From Paramacrobiotus metropolitanus (lineage: Eukaryota; Tardigrada; Eutardigrada; Parachela; Macrobiotidae), in contig NW_026570253.1 in the NCBI RefSeq assembly GCF_019649055.1, forward strand, positions 186,001 through 250,000: a stretch of DNA of 64,000 nucleotides, in the 5' to 3' direction. Shown piece after piece: positions 49,201 to 62,505 of this stretch (positions within the stretch are counted from its first letter, which is position 1; every line of letters starts with the position of its first letter). The notes below the pieces were generated by a model that saw nothing but the letters and a program-made list of their open reading frames with translations, did not search any database and was not told where the DNA came from. A program made the position numbers and the translations under genes.

Positions 49201-52200
49201 CAGCACTTTATATGCAAGACAAGCCTCTGAGATGGAGGCCTTCTTCGATCTTGAAAAATAACTGGGCAGATACCAAAAGAGTAAAAAACAATAATTAAAA
49301 TCAAAAATTAAAAAAAAAACAATTAAAGATAGTAATTAAATTCGGCTGTCGAACTAATCATCCCTAATATATGAAACGGATTGAAAATTACTTGTACTAG
49401 AATTTGCTATGCAAACGAAAAAACCTCTAATATGGGTCTGTATTACTAGATTAAAAATAAACAATAAGCAAAACACATCAATAAATGGAGACACAACCAC
49501 GGAAACAAACAACCTAAAAACTACTATCCAGTTCGATTTTATGACACATGATTCTTCTTCTGGCTGTTTACGGAATTACGATCCAACACATCCATAAACC
49601 CGTCCATTTCCTCACCAGTACTTCTATACCTAATCGCTGTTCATATCCGCTGTAGTCGGTTACAACACAGGCCATAAAAACCTTGTAGATTGTTTAACTT
49701 ACCACATGCTTTCCCACATGCAGAGATGCTGATACTGCTTCCATTCGCTCTGCGCCCGCATCGACCGATTGAAGTAGTCGAGGGCCTCGGTAAACTGGCC
49801 GCGCAGCTGCGCCACCCGACCGGCGAGGAATAGCGTCACCGCGCCGCTAGGGTACTGCCGCATCAGCGGACTCAGCACTTCCCCGGCAAAATCCACGTCA
49901 CAGATGCCGCTGCCTGCATGTACAGCATCGAAAATTATTATACAGTATACATGTGGAGTAGATCATCATGAAGGCAATTTACAATCGGGAATGTCACGGC
50001 CCAGACAAATCAAATATTATCCAATCAGCCTGTCTAACACAGTCAAGATCAGCTGATATATACGCAGCGTAATGGGACGCAGGAGATTTTTCATGGTTTT
50101 TCTTTTCTCGGAAAGCCAGTTATTCAAAAAAACAAGGAGAAATCTTAGTTAGGGAAGATTCTATCATTGACCTGTGTTGAGTTATTATACAATAAAAAAT
50201 GTCAAATACAAATAACGATTTCGATCCACGAAACCAAGCGAAAAAATATCACCGGATAACTCAGTTGACCAGAAAGAGCTCCATATCGAAATTTTCACTA
50301 CTTACTTTGGCATTACGCGTTACTCAAAAATTAGCGCCAGTAACTAGAATTAACTATCGAAAAACATAATTTGGGGAATGATAGTGAGTAATCAGAAGCA
50401 TATAACATTATTTTAGAAACCTGCACTTCATGTTATTCAAAAAATGCCGAAAAGACTTAACAATAAGCCAACAGAATGAAACAGCAAAATATCTAGATAT
50501 AAAAAATAACTCTGATGATCCGTGTACATCAGCCAACTGCAAAATGTGAACACGTTCTGTAATTGTACGGTCGATAAATTACAAAAAGCAACTTGAATCA
50601 CATCAAAAGGTACCACGTGTAAAATCAATCAATCAAAATCTCGTTCTGAAATAACAATTATCAAATTACAATAAGTCGTAAAGGCCAAGAATATCTTATC
50701 GTAAGCGTACAGTTTATAAACAAGGCGTTTTACCATCAATGATTGTAGCCAAACAACAACATCCGGATGGCGATAATCACATCACCAGCACACTCCGATT
50801 TGTACCCGATAAACCGTTCAAGTGAGTCAGGCCGCAAGAAAACTATGAATTCCTTACCGAGCATAATCTTTCCGTAGGTTTCCCATCCAATCAGTGTCAG
50901 GGCGCACATAGCACCGCGTAGCGCTCCGGGGTCGGCGCCGCTCTTCAACTCGGCGTTACCCACCTTCGCTTGACCGCTGAAGCCCACCATGCTGAGATAT
51001 TTGGCATGTTTAGAAGGGACACAGCTGAAGATCAGGTTGAAGGAGCCAGTGCCCAGTCGGACACCACTCTCAAAGTGCCGCCGTAATTCCTGGTTGTGCC
51101 AGGCTCGTTCCCGCAGGATATTTGCACATGTCCTGTCAAAGACATTATTATTACAGTTAATTCTATGCCACGCCCTACGCAGCACCGCTGCTAAAATGCT
51201 GCTCACAGTTTGTATTTAATTTCACTTTTTCGGTAAATATTATATTATACTAGCACCATTATTGTTATTACCATTGACAAGCAGATTTACACCGAAATGA
51301 ATTTTCGTTAGCGGGATACAATATCTCACTGTAAGTGCGTTAATCATTAATTAGACGTTTTCTAAGCTAAAAAATCCACCTGCAGTTTATCAGCCCAAGT
51401 ACTTAACAAAACAAATGTGTCTACAGTAAGTACCGAATCTGAGAATTTCAGTAAGTCAGTACTGACTCAGTAGAAATAATTAAACAAAACGAACAACGAT
51501 AACACAAAAAGGTAAGTAAAAACAGGTCGAAAACCGGTAATCGGCACAATCTATATCCTTTCCGATTCCCTACTCGGGCGATTTCCATTTTTTCCGTAAT
51601 CACGCCGGCATTTTCGTTCTACATGCACATACACAAAAGGCTTTTCCATCACAAAGCATGTCCTTACTGATAAGTGGAATGGGAGCTCTTGAAGCGTATC
51701 CCCGACTTAACGAGCGCTGTCAGGCCAGGATCCTCAGATAACACCAGCGCCGAAAGCATCAAACCGCATTCGGCATGGCACAACTCGGCATGCACCTGTT
51801 CTGCAAGATTGCACAAGTGTACTTATATTTACTGTACGTCACAATGGTGGCTAACCGCACGGTGACAAACCTTCCGTCCGCTTCGACCGGCTGAAACGAC
51901 CCCGACATCGTTTAGCGCAGAGGGCCTGCGTATCGCGGAGAGCTTTTGAGGCGGCTTTGGCGTCCTCCTATGGAGACAATGGTTATTAAACAACAGGAAC
52001 TGATCAAAGATGGAGTGGCCCCAATCAAAGATACTCACCGCGCTGACGGTCATGATCGCTTGCAAATATAACAGCACACTGTGAGCCGTCGCGGCGTACA
52101 TGCTGGTGTCGATGCTGCGAAGCAAAATCCCATCAATAAATAACCAAAAGTAAAAACAAAAACCGATAAGAGCTTCATCATCAATGCGTTATGGAAATAA

Positions 52201-54396
52201 ATTTAAACGACAACTTCATGCCATAAGAATCTTGACAAAACAAAGGTTCCACGAGCGTAAATATCATTCCGCTCTAGTGAAATTATCAAAAACGACAAAA
52301 CTAAAATGTATGCAACACTAGTAACATAAACAAGGAAGGAAACATATGCTGCTTACAAAATTACTACAATCAACCAAACCAGGTTAATACTGTACACCTT
52401 TGGCTTTATCACAAGAAAAATCGTATATGTGTTATTTGATTAAACTAACCTTTCAAATTATTAATTACTCGGTGCTAATCGTAACCTAATTGTTTGAAAT
52501 CTGTTTTCTGAAATTTTAAATAACCGAATACCGCGGATCACTCGGTTAATAATCTTCGAAATTTCTACATATAACGATATCTTGCATAAGTCTGCTTTTA
52601 ACACTTTATTAACGTTCACGCTGCCTGTCTACACGAGACTGCCATGCAGTAACCTGCGCTGTAACTTCCGTGCCTACCAGCCAAACATCACACAACTAAC
52701 CAGTAACACTAGTAACAATTAACCTCCTATTGAAGCGTTTACTGAGTCGGCAGAATGCCAAAAACGTGAAAGCTCTAACCTTTCCAAGCATGTGATCAAA
52801 GAGATATCTTTAAAATGTTATATAAACGGCAACAGCAATGTATTAATTGAATGGTTTCTTCCGTTGGACGAAAATAAATGGATTACCCCGGCGTTTCCGG
52901 CGACATCCCGGTGTGTAAAAAAATGCGCAGCGGTATGAAACCAGCTTATTCATGCACGAGAAAACCGATTAACAGGCCGAAGATCGAAACCTGTTTGGTT
53001 ATGCTCTAATTCTAAACATTCCGTTTACCACAATAATGGTGCAAAACGTCTCGACTTTGGCGAGTGTATCGGTGCAGGAAAAGCAAACAGACTAAACAAA
53101 CAATCCGGAAACGTAAGGTGCTCTTACAGACCGATAAGGAATACCACTGCGACATCACGATACACATGTAACCTCACAATTCATTAATTGTTAAAATTAA
53201 CAAATATCGATATTGTGTCCCTGGTGTACTTATTGCACTAACAAGTGCATTCTAGCACTACGGTAGAATTTTACAGCCAATGCCAGCGACTAAATTACTT
53301 AATTTAATGTACTGTACTTCTTACACGTGCCACCTGAATTATTAAGTGCAATTTTAGAATAATGCACTCACTTAGGCTCCAGTAGGCGGCGGGCCTCCGT
53401 AATCCGGTTATTCAAAAATAAATCCAGAGCACGCTGAGCCATATGGATTTCCTCCACAAGCGCATATTCGGCCAGACTGCAAACGGAAAGCAAAGATGAT
53501 GGAGATAATTAACACGCGATTTACGGTTGTTGCTTGCGCAACACCAATTTTCTGCACAGGAATTCGATAAACATCATAAAGTTACGACAACACTGACATG
53601 CGAGGAATTCTGATAACGCCAATATAAAAAAACGCAAATAATGCCCATAAAAAGCACATAAGAAGTAAGTAAACTCGAATAGCAAATAGATTCTTTAAAA
53701 TACAACAACAAAATCCTGCCCGTAGGTAAGTAAATAATCTCAGGAATTTGATAAATGCATTTCGGGTGCTATAAATGATACGAGTAAACAAAATTAACAA
53801 AAGCAAAAGCGAATATTATCAATGAAAACAACTGACCGAAAAAATGAATCATAGATTATAAATACTGCAAATCATTCAAGCGATCCAACCAGGTTTTGTT
53901 TGACCACGATCAACCGTTTCATTTATTAATAAATTTATTATCAATCATTGATTATGACTTCTGTTTAGAACTAACAACAAATCACTCGGCATTTAATAAA
54001 GACTAATTTCATTAAAGTCACAAAACTTCTGAAATCGGTTTTATTTGCAATTTGTTGGTGGAAAATTCCGTAACTATGTAATGATTTCAGCGAGGAGGCT
54101 TACGCTCTTTCGGCGGATGTCTGCGTCAGACTGGGACTGCAAGAATTGGTGCTGACCGTTGACTGTGTATCCTCCGGACACAGTCCCTCCTCGAATTCGT
54201 ACGACATCCCGATACCTTGCAGCGGAGATTTATCAAATAAATTGGGCGAAGCAGATCGGCCGTTGTTTTGGTCGCAGTTGGCTGCTGCTGGCAGGCTCAA
54301 CGTTGGCACCGTTCGTCGACAGCTGTTCTGATCGTTCCATTCCTGCGGATTGCTGATCACCAGTTTCAATCCACGGGCTGCTGCAGGACGCGCCAT
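46260..54396 (-). CDS. TTC39: Tetratricopeptide repeat protein 39 family (TTC39)
   Basis: Thirteen exons (minus strand, 5' to 3'): 54104-54396, 53372-53476, 52039-52114, 51871-51967, 51668-51800, 50858-51132, 49703-49913, 48954-49053, 48804-48880, 48544-48661, 47415-47665, 46737-46853, 46260-46419. All phases agree and give 670 aa. Family hallmarks appear in order: ALVEEIHMAQRALDLFLNNR, the HSVLLYLQAIMTVSA helix, HAECGLMLSALVL, the FESGVRLGTGSFNLIFSCVP block, VTLFLAGRVAQLRGQFTEAL, EWKQYQHLCMWESMWCHC, a KQKIAGHTIPPEKLAEKRY loop, and EMSYVWGG. The fold is a TPR-type helical solenoid. The N-terminal 100 residues are serine-rich and unique; the tail (SSNEFYTPPSSPEP) is disordered. The biochemical role is poorly known; vertebrate members are linked to lipid/HDL metabolism and a pigment-cell member to organelle biogenesis. 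I cannot assign the A, B or C subtype. Confidence 0.93.
48048..48236. repeat. Nested long inverted repeats in a TTC39 intron
   Basis: Arms 48048-48079 and 48085-48118 are complementary over 32 positions, with a 2-nt bulge and a 5-nt loop (CTGAA). An overlapping second pair, TACATAGAACTGAAT (48116-48130) and its exact complement (48222-48236), encloses a further 91 nt. Such structure suggests a miniature inverted-repeat element or its remains; it lies in the intron between exons 10 and 11. Confidence 0.7.
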
Positions 54397-55668
54397 GATA
54401 AGATAAGAAAAATAATTGATACTCCACAATATTATCACACAACGGGCTCTATCAGCGTGAGCGGGGTCACACGAGGTTGCGCCAATTAAAGTGATTAGCG
54501 CGCTGACGGCATTATTTCGACGGCGTCTCGATGCGCGCGGTTCTCACGGCATGTTCCCATCAAAAACCAACTATTGTTGGAATGTTTTCGCATCACACTG
54601 CGCTGCCTCGTATTCATGCAGAATCAACACTCTTTCAATTCGGAGCGCGAGCTGGCAGGAGTGGGTGCGTGTGTAGTGTGCGTCTATTCTCCCTATCGAT
54701 TTCCACTAGAGCGCGCCGATCCCGAGCGTAGAAAACTAACCAACGTATCGGTGTCTTCCAGTCCGGCCAAGGCCACGTACAGTATGACGTCAACTCTTCT
54801 CGTTCACAGAGCAAATTTTACAAGAATAAGACACACATATTTAAATTATTTAGATGCTACACTGCAGCTGCAGAGTATCGAATAGGGAACGTACATGCGG
54901 TGCAGATCTTCGATAAAGTAATCAGTAATGACTGTAATGTCTTTGTTTTGTAGGCCATAAACAAAACATTGGCTGCTGACTGCTGTGCTTAGCGTGCTAA
55001 TGAAGTTTTTTTCTTTAAGCACTTTTCAACGACTTTCAAAAAAGAGTACGCCCTTTCGCTATGAGTCACCCAATCGTATTAAGGCGTTCTAGTATGTGTG
55101 GGTGGGGCTAATTCGCATACGTCAACTGTTCAGTTTTTGATTAAGTATTTGTGTATGCATAATGCAATTACTAATTAGGCTTAACAATAATAATAAAGAA
55201 GCACATCGTAGTACATTATAAAAAATACTCCATAAAATGGGCGTACTCATTCAAACAATAAGATCATGTATCGCAAAATATCGGTTACCATTAATAAAAC
55301 TTCCAATTTTTACCAGTGTCATGCCCTTTGCCACAGGTTTTCCCCAATGCAGATGCTCGCCTCGTGCTGCCACCCAGGCCACACGCATGTACTACATAGC
55401 TGATGGGATGCGTGTTGTGGTTCGCTCCAGACTCTGCGCAAAAAGATTTTTGTTACCTACTTTCCTTCTGTTAGTGTTGTTCAAAAATAAAATTTTTTGT
55501 TGATTTGCAACACAGTGGTTTGATTAAAACTATAAAACTATTTGATCAGCAGTTGTTTGCCGTTGTTGCAAGATACATGATCTTTTTCTTGAGAGGTTTG
55601 TACCCTCAAAGATTGCGTTGATTATTTAGCAGAAGTTTTGGACGTTTTTTATCCGGTACCTTTGAACC
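54397..55668. promoter_or_regulatory. Divergent promoter region, TTC39 / NDUFB7
   Basis: About 1.27 kb separate the start codons of TTC39 (minus) and NDUFB7 (plus). The TTC39-proximal 500 bp are relatively GC-rich and CG-dinucleotide-containing; the rest is AT-rich. I see no strong TATA box. Small frames here lack protein features. The promoter role is inferred from arrangement. Confidence 0.4.
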
Positions 55669-56572
55669 ATGGGCAACATCGCGTACAGTTCCTGGGGCCA
55701 GTACTGGGAAGCATTCGTTTACGAGCGGAAGGCCGCTCCCGATGTGATGCGCGATCCGACGTTCGACCCCAATTTCGGATTCGCTGAGCCGCGTAAAGAA
55801 CGAGGTGTGTCTGAACGGCAGCTGCACGCTAGAGCAGCGTGAAATTTAATACTCAGAACGCAGGTGGCTGAAACTGAGTGCTTTGCAGTGATGGTGGCCA
55901 CGGAAGCCGAGATGGAAGCTGCCAACCTTACTTTAGCTGAACGGGACTTCTGTGCTCATCTGCTAATCGACTGGAAGAAGTGCATGCGCTCCAACTTTCC
56001 CTGCTATTGGCGTTGCTACGACCAGAAGCACCACTACCACGAATGCGAAGCTCACGAGTAAGCTGTGTGAGATAGAACGACCAGGTTAAGTTTTTTAGGT
56101 TATTCAGTTAGTTATTAAATGCCTAACTCATTGCGTCGGTCAGTTTTTAGTGCTAACAAATGCTAAATGCATCTGCTGAATTCTGCTCTTAATGATCGCT
56201 TCCGTACTCGTATTTTTCATTGTTGGGGTCTTTGTGTTTGGCTTAAAGCTTAAGAAATTCTTTCAAGTTGTGAGGGATCATCGTATTGTGTCTTTTGTTA
56301 AATAATTACTGTATTAGAAATTTAAGCGAGTTATTGACTTTTTTGGGCGATGCTGCTGCTAAATACGCATAAGGTGCGGTACGCGCGGGAACAGGGACAT
56401 GCAGTTACATTTTATCATAATTATTTAATATGTAACTTTTGCGTGATTTTTCAGTTCGACACTGCGCTACAAGGAGTACGAAAGGGAACGCCGTCTGAAA
56501 CTTCGCTGGCTAGAAGTCCGAGGCCTCGACCCCAACGGTAATCCGCTTCCACAGAAAAAGGTTCACGCCTGA
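55669..56572 (+). CDS. NDUFB7: NDUFB7, complex I accessory subunit B18
   Basis: Three exons, 55669-55804, 55889-56057 and 56455-56572, encode 140 aa (human about 137). The protein starts MGN, a usable N-myristoylation signal as in mammalian NDUFB7. Conserved blocks follow: DPTFDPNFGFAEPRKER, then MVATEAEMEAANLTLAERD. The CHCH core has two CX9C pairs, C-AHLLIDWKK-C and C-YDQKHHYHE-C. The end is basic and helical (YKEYERERRLKLRW). The subunit is imported into the intermembrane space, oxidised by the Mia40 relay and built into the membrane arm of respiratory complex I. A second possible acceptor lies upstream of exon 2 (after 55,863), but it would insert residues not expected in the family, so I chose 55889. 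Confidence 0.95.
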
Positions 56573-57488
56573 TCGTCTTGGACTGTGGTTTTGCGTGTAC
56601 ATGGGAAATTTAGACCTGTTCGCCTTATTTGCATTTGAAGGGTCACTAGGGTAAAATACAGACTATAGAAATATACCAGTTTTGCGTTTTTGCGCAGTTT
56701 TGTGTGTGCTGTGAATACGTAGAAGCAACGGTTGGGACCGAACCAATGAAATGAAAACTTAGTACAGTACTTCTACTAGGGTAGAAATTTTGGCAATTAA
56801 TGCGTAACATTGGGAGTTTCTGTGATTGAGCGTAAAACAGAAGCTTTGACCCTTGTCTTTCCGAATACGGTAACCGCGGACTGATAAAACAGCGCATCAT
56901 TCATCCGCGGCGGCGTAGGAACCTGTCATAAACTAACCAAGGCAAGCAGTGCTTGCCAGGCACTAATTGTAAGCACTAACCGTGGTAAGCAGCGAGCACT
57001 ACCTATCGGTAGTACTGTCTGCACAAACATTGGAAAACAACAATCCCACATCGCCCACGACATTGTCATTCCTTTATCCAAATGGCTTGATAGAAAAAAC
57101 CGCATACCCTCGTGATTCACTTCCAACATTATCCAGATTCTCGATGTGCATCTTTTAGCAGCATACAAACATAAATAATTTAGCATGACCTATAAATTAC
57201 TGCTTGCCTGCATTCACGGGCAAAAAAGCATTAAAACGGACAGCAGTACAATCATCCGCCGCTCATAAAACAATGAAAAAACACATATAAAAATGAAGGA
57301 AAGAGAACCAGAACGCATTCGTCTAGTCATGAAAGAGTCCCGCTTAACAGCAACACCTCCCCTGCCCCGCCGTCTACATACACGCGGTCAATCGTCCCAG
57401 GCATAAACAAATAAACTACAAAACGGCCCTGCCGGCATACAAAAAGGCTGGGCGGAGAAGAACGCCAATAATCAGCGTCGAGTGGTCA
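56573..57488. other. Convergent 3' region, NDUFB7 / CLK kinase
   Basis: About 915 bp separate the stop codons and should hold both 3' untranslated regions. No canonical AATAAA is evident near either gene. Small hairpins cluster at 56,941-57,016, including a perfect one with 8-bp arms (GGCAAGCA-G-TGCTTGCC). No coding exon is supported. Confidence 0.45.
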
Positions 57489-60149
57489 TCATCGACTGGC
57501 GCTGTGGGCTATCGTCTTCTTCCGTCCCTTTCCCCCTTCATGCAGGTGGCTGTAGCCGTTAGTGGGGTAGATCCGATGGAGTTTCTCATCCGCCGGGAGT
57601 TTATCAAAAAAGCCATGCTCCATGGCAGCCCTGAGGGTGATCCGCCGTTCGGGATCATACTCCAGCATGCTCTCAATTAAATCGAATAGTTCCACGGTCT
57701 CCTCCTCAGTATCGCGCATATATTTCTACAAACAGAAATCCGCGGAATGTTTTAATATATTCTCTTGTGCTACAGATACTTCTCTCAAAAAAACTTATTC
57801 ACACTTAACCAAATTTAAACTGTTTTGGAAAACGCCGTGAATATTTTGGAATTGTTTTGATTCCCGAAAGAGATGTTTTAGTCAACGCGCAAGCAGATTT
57901 CGGTCACCTTTAGAGGTTTACAATGTGTTTGGACATATTGTCCATTCTGTGAACGCTTGTCCCATTCCAATTTGCCATTGCGGAAATAGCTGGTCTTGGT
58001 TTTGCGGATTAGTCGTGAAGGCATAGGCCCTAATATCCTACAGACATTTTCAAAATGAGGCCCAGACTTTGAAAAACATTTGTGTGATATATACCTCTCC
58101 ATCATGGCAAGATGTTCCGTATTGTCATGCGTCTGGAACAGCGTCACACCCGAGTACAACTCGAAGATTATACAACCGATGGACCATACATCACACGGCT
58201 GCGCCCATGATAACTCTGAAACAACATTCCGTTGTAATTTGTAATCCATGAAGTAATTCGCATCGGGATATCAGTCAATCCAAAGGGTCAGCAAAGACAA
58301 AATTAATACGAGTACTGCGGCTTACAATTAGTTCATACTAATTATCTCGTTCTATACTTCTATAAAAAAGAAACGAAAATATTGTTACAATTATTATCAA
58401 CAAGTACGATGATAATAGTGCTGGTCTCTAATAATGGATAGATCTGGCGGTCATTGCGCATCGCCTCAAGTATTAAAAAAACTTGAAATTTAAAATAATA
58501 AATCAACAACTGCATTAAAATTAGATACCGTTCTTGAAATTTTAACATTAAATTTAAACAATTCAGATTCATTTGAACAGTTAAAGCATCAATAACACAA
58601 AAGCGACAACGTCAGTACGATCAGAAAGTTGTCCACAATATTATTCACCCACCCAATATCACTTCCGGTGCCCGGTAGTGCCGCGTCGTCACCGTTGTAC
58701 TGTGGTGTTCATGGTCGAATGTAGCCGAGCCAAAGTCAATCAGCCGGATCTCCGCGCTCTTCATCACGCGGATCTGGGTGCCGGGTTTTAATTTAATGTT
58801 GCGGGCCTTCTCCTGAGCGTGCACTTTTGTGTAATCGTTAGTCAAGAATAACATGTTTTCCGGCTTCAAATCCGTATGCGTAAGATTATTATCGTGAAGA
58901 TATTTGACTGAGAAGACCAGTTGATAGGCGATGTGGCGCACCTGCGCCATCGGGTACGGATGGTAGCTGTTTTCTTTGAGGAAATCGTACACACTCTTGC
59001 CTAGCATCTCAAAAAGGATGCAAATGTGTCCATGGTAGTTGAAATGATCCACCATTTTAACGCAGAGAAAGCGGCCCTCCGGGTCCTTGCTGTTCAGTTG
59101 GCTTAACACGTTAATCTCCAGCTGGGCCGCGTGCCGGTACTTCTCCACGTTGCGGATGATCTTCAGGGCGCCCGGCGGGTGTTTGGGACGTTTCAGATCG
59201 ATTACGCTCACCTACAAAAAACAAAATTCCACTTAGTAAACTCATGTGGTTATTTGCTTCTGTTCTGGACAAACTGCCACTGGCCAAGTGCGCCATCACT
59301 CTACGCCTGTCTCTAATATCCAGAACTTTTATCTTCGAGGAATGCAAGATTGCAAGTAAATACAGTAATAATACCAGTGCACCGTAATATCACACAGTTT
59401 ATGTGTACCTGTAACCTTATTTGATAAATTTGTCAACACAACATATACTATATAAATAGATAAGTACATACCCGACATGAAAACATAAATACTCGTATAA
59501 AATTAACAAAATACCGTATTGAGTGCAGCAATAAACTGCACGTATCTTATGACCTAGCATTGCCCTCTAAGAATTCTGCATTCAAGCTTTTTCCACTCAC
59601 CACGCGTCCGAATGTTCCCTCGCCGAGGGTTTTCAGAATCCGATAGCGATGCTTTATCACATCTTCATTCTCGTACACGAGATGGCCGTCCTTATCGTTG
59701 ACCACCCGATCCGGGCTTAGGAAGCGCAGCTCCGGCGACGGACTGCGGGATTTCTTGCGACTGGTTGTATCGCGGTCGCGCCGATTGCTGCGACTGCGCA
59801 ACTGTATATCCCGGCTCGGCGAATGATGCCGATGCCGGCCGCGACTGCGGGTATTATAACGGGAGCGGGACGGCTCACGCACCGCCACCCCATGGGTCAG
59901 ACGGGGTTTCTTGGACCGCGGCGCTTTCACCACACTGGGACTACGAGATCGGGTTAAGGAGCGCTCATCGTCGCTGGACGGCGACGGAATGGGCCGCTTG
60001 CGGGCGGCGGTATTGCGCGGCATCCTGTTTTCAGTGGCGGCTAGTGCGGGGGGCAGGGAGGACGCCTCCAGGGATTGCGAGAGATAGGAAGTGAGGCCTG
60101 AAAGGGAACACGACACGTTACCCACCAGACGCAGCAGGAACTTGTCCAT
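57489..60149 (-). CDS. CLK: LAMMER dual-specificity kinase (CLK/Doa family)
   Basis: Five exons (minus strand, 5' to 3'): 59601-60149, 58653-59211, 58095-58215, 57908-58037, 57489-57725. All in phase, 531 aa. Residues 1-160 form an arginine/serine-rich region ([23 protein letters not shown]), as expected for CLKs that bind SR proteins. The kinase domain has the P-loop GEGTFGRVV (176-184), catalytic lysine in ALKIIRN (K200), catalytic loop [22 protein letters not shown], and the diagnostic EHLAMMER (403-410). Further conserved parts are [14 protein letters not shown] and [16 protein letters not shown]. The enzyme phosphorylates SR splicing factors in the nucleus. An in-frame downstream ATG at 60023 ([11 protein letters not shown]) is an alternative start that would drop 42 hydrophobic-leaning residues; an acceptor-like CCCTTTCAG within the first 30 codons also hints that the first coding exon may be mis-drawn. 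Confidence 0.95.
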
Positions 60150-61344
60150 ATCTGGATGATGCGCATGCTAACGTCACCATCGAGCAGCGGTAGAAAAAAT
60201 CACCAACAATCATCAAAAAGAACAAATGCAATAAATACAACAGTACGCACAACACCAACAATTCGCAATGGTTCGATTTAGAGCGCGACAGAATGAGTTC
60301 TGCACGCAAGAATAGTTAGTGTTATAGCGAATTTCGCTGAATGCAAAGTGAAAGTTGAAAAGCTAAAAATGGTCCTCCATGGAAACCTCGCGAACCTTTG
60401 AGGTTCGTTTTCGAGGTCGCAGAGAATTTTGGAGGAAATAACACGTACTGATAACAATTTCTTCACTCAAGGCCAAAAATAAATTGCTGCAGACTGCCAG
60501 CAGTCAGCACAAACGAATGCCATTCGAATACATTTTAATAAAGTCAGACTATAGATATACTTACAGGTTGAGAGTACATACCGTACAGTAATACCGACAG
60601 AAGTCAATACACTCGAAACTAGGGCATGAGGCAGACGCCCATTCACTGCACAAACCACAATCTTTTTTACATAAATATGTAACGTGGAAATTTTTATTTT
60701 AATAATTTAATTTAGAGTTATTGCACTACCCGTAGAGCGTCTTCTAAAATTTGATTAAGTAACTATGTCATTTTTGAGAGAAGGATCATCTGTGCCACCT
60801 AACGAAAACGCTGAACAACCTGAACCATAATGTCCTTAAAGCAAGTATCACTTACTTTGATTTTTTTTATATTATATAAATATTATATAAATATAGATAT
60901 TATATAAAATAAATATTTTATATTATATAAATTTTATAATTTATATATGACGTAAATCACACTATCACATTAATAAACCCAGATATCTACTGAAAACACT
61001 TATTGAACTACTGAATTGCTCACTGTTATGAAAATTAAAAAACTAAATACTTTAAACTAATGCAACATGAATCTAATGGTAAGTAAATCACGGTCCCCCG
61101 CTCACAGCAGTTTGATACTAGCGGAATACGAACCGGAAATTCAAACAGGTTGACAATTGTCACTGCTGGCTTTATGTCACTGAGTTGGGGTGGAACGTTA
61201 AACTCAGAATTTTCGTATTATAATCTGAATGTTGCAATGGTACGCGTAGTTCAGGAATATATAGTGCATAACTAAATAGCTGAATATAGATAATAATTAG
61301 ATATTAATTACTAAATTTTCAGTCACAATTCCGCTAAATCTACC

Positions 61345-61596
61345 CTAATACAAGTCCTTGTTCAATGGATTCGTTTCGTTGTTACTTGTCAGTACTGTAC
61401 TGTGATGGTAACTGTAAGTTGTAACCGGTACACTTTTCTCAACTTCCGGTTGGTGCCCACTTGCAGAACGGGTGGCAGTTGCAGTACTTTGCTCACCATT
61501 AGAAAAGTAACCCCCGTCTTCGAGGGAAGCTACGACAACGCGAGGACGTTGCCGTCGTTGCTTAAAATGCCAAACGGAAAATGATAAGTAACGAAT
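61345..61596 (-). other. Candidate terminal exon of an unknown gene
   Basis: Reading from a possible acceptor (GGCATTTTAAG), the frame begins QRRQRPRVVVASLEDGGYFS and continues polar and Ser/Thr-rich to a TAG stop, ending NPLNKDLY. It looks like the cytoplasmic tail of a membrane protein: basic start, then disordered. No matching upstream exon was found and similarity is unknown. The left edge is the stop; the right edge depends on the splice site chosen. Confidence 0.28.
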
Positions 61597-62180
61597 CATT
61601 AAAGAATTTACTGTTTGCATTGCATTCACAATTTCAGAACATCGAAAAATTTTCAATGAGCTTCACTGAAATTAAAAGGATAACAGTTATGATTTCGGTG
61701 CAGTGGAACCGATTATAATACAAGCCCAGACCAGATTTATCGCAGTGCCTAACTGTGAGTTTTTCGTTCACGTTCCAACGGTGAGATCAGTAGGTTTTTG
61801 TATTATTAAAACTCCTTACATAAATAATAAATTTCAGGCAATATTTTTTAGTGACAGATTGAGACTCCAACCCAGAAAAGACACAACTTTATTAGATTCA
61901 TCATTCTTCCCATTCTAGCCGATCACCCATGCACCAGCTCACCTTAATACAAACCAGAGTTTTAACTTTTGTCGCACAGAAACGGTAAATTGTATGATAA
62001 AAACCACGACTTTCAATCATTAAAACAAACTATCCGACTACCAATACACACGCTGCTCCGACAGTAGATATTAATATTGTAAAATGCTAAAAAATACGCT
62101 CAATTATGCGATCGCCTTTTCAGCTTTCTGCGGACAGAAACGGTTACAATTACCTTAATAAAATTCTCAAAAAGGATTAA

Positions 62181-62505
62181 TCATGAAGAAAGACGCAGAA
62201 CTGCGGCCGTATCCGTGGCTAGATCCACTTGGCGACCGCTCTCTTCCATCTGGAATCCCATTCCATAGTGGTTAATCCGAACAAACGACGGCCGCTTTAA
62301 AATACTCAAATTTACGAAATGACCTTGAACAATCCGGAGACAAAAAATTCTGTCTGGTGTATACGTTTCACAGGAATTTGAATTCAAGAAACAGATCTGC
62401 AGTTCGCGTTTGTCCGACTGCGCAGCAGCCAGCAGCATCCAAGCGGCCAGGTGGCGCTGCTGTGCAGTGATCGCTATCGCCGGTTTGAAGGCAAAGCGGA
62501 TGCGT
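62181..62505 (-). pseudogene. Candidate exon or broken gene fragment
   Basis: The frame runs from an upstream TGA to a TAG (TAGs and TGAs on both sides), with QQRHLAAWMLLAAAQSDKRE in its first third. A second frame just upstream starts ATG with MSDPLPAEDDASALPSNRR before a stop at the point where the first frame begins to look protein-like. One base change or a frameshift would be needed to join them, so it could be a decayed coding sequence. I recognise no family and cannot exclude chance. Confidence 0.2.

Noticed and set aside
55864-55888. Earlier acceptor for NDUFB7 exon 2
   Set aside because: Using the AG at 55,863 would add residues before MVATEAEM that do not fit the conserved KER-MVAT junction; the later acceptor keeps the phase and the family sequence.
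60868-60950. TATA-rich palindromic tract as a functional element
   Set aside because: It is low-complexity AT sequence; palindromes arise there by chance.
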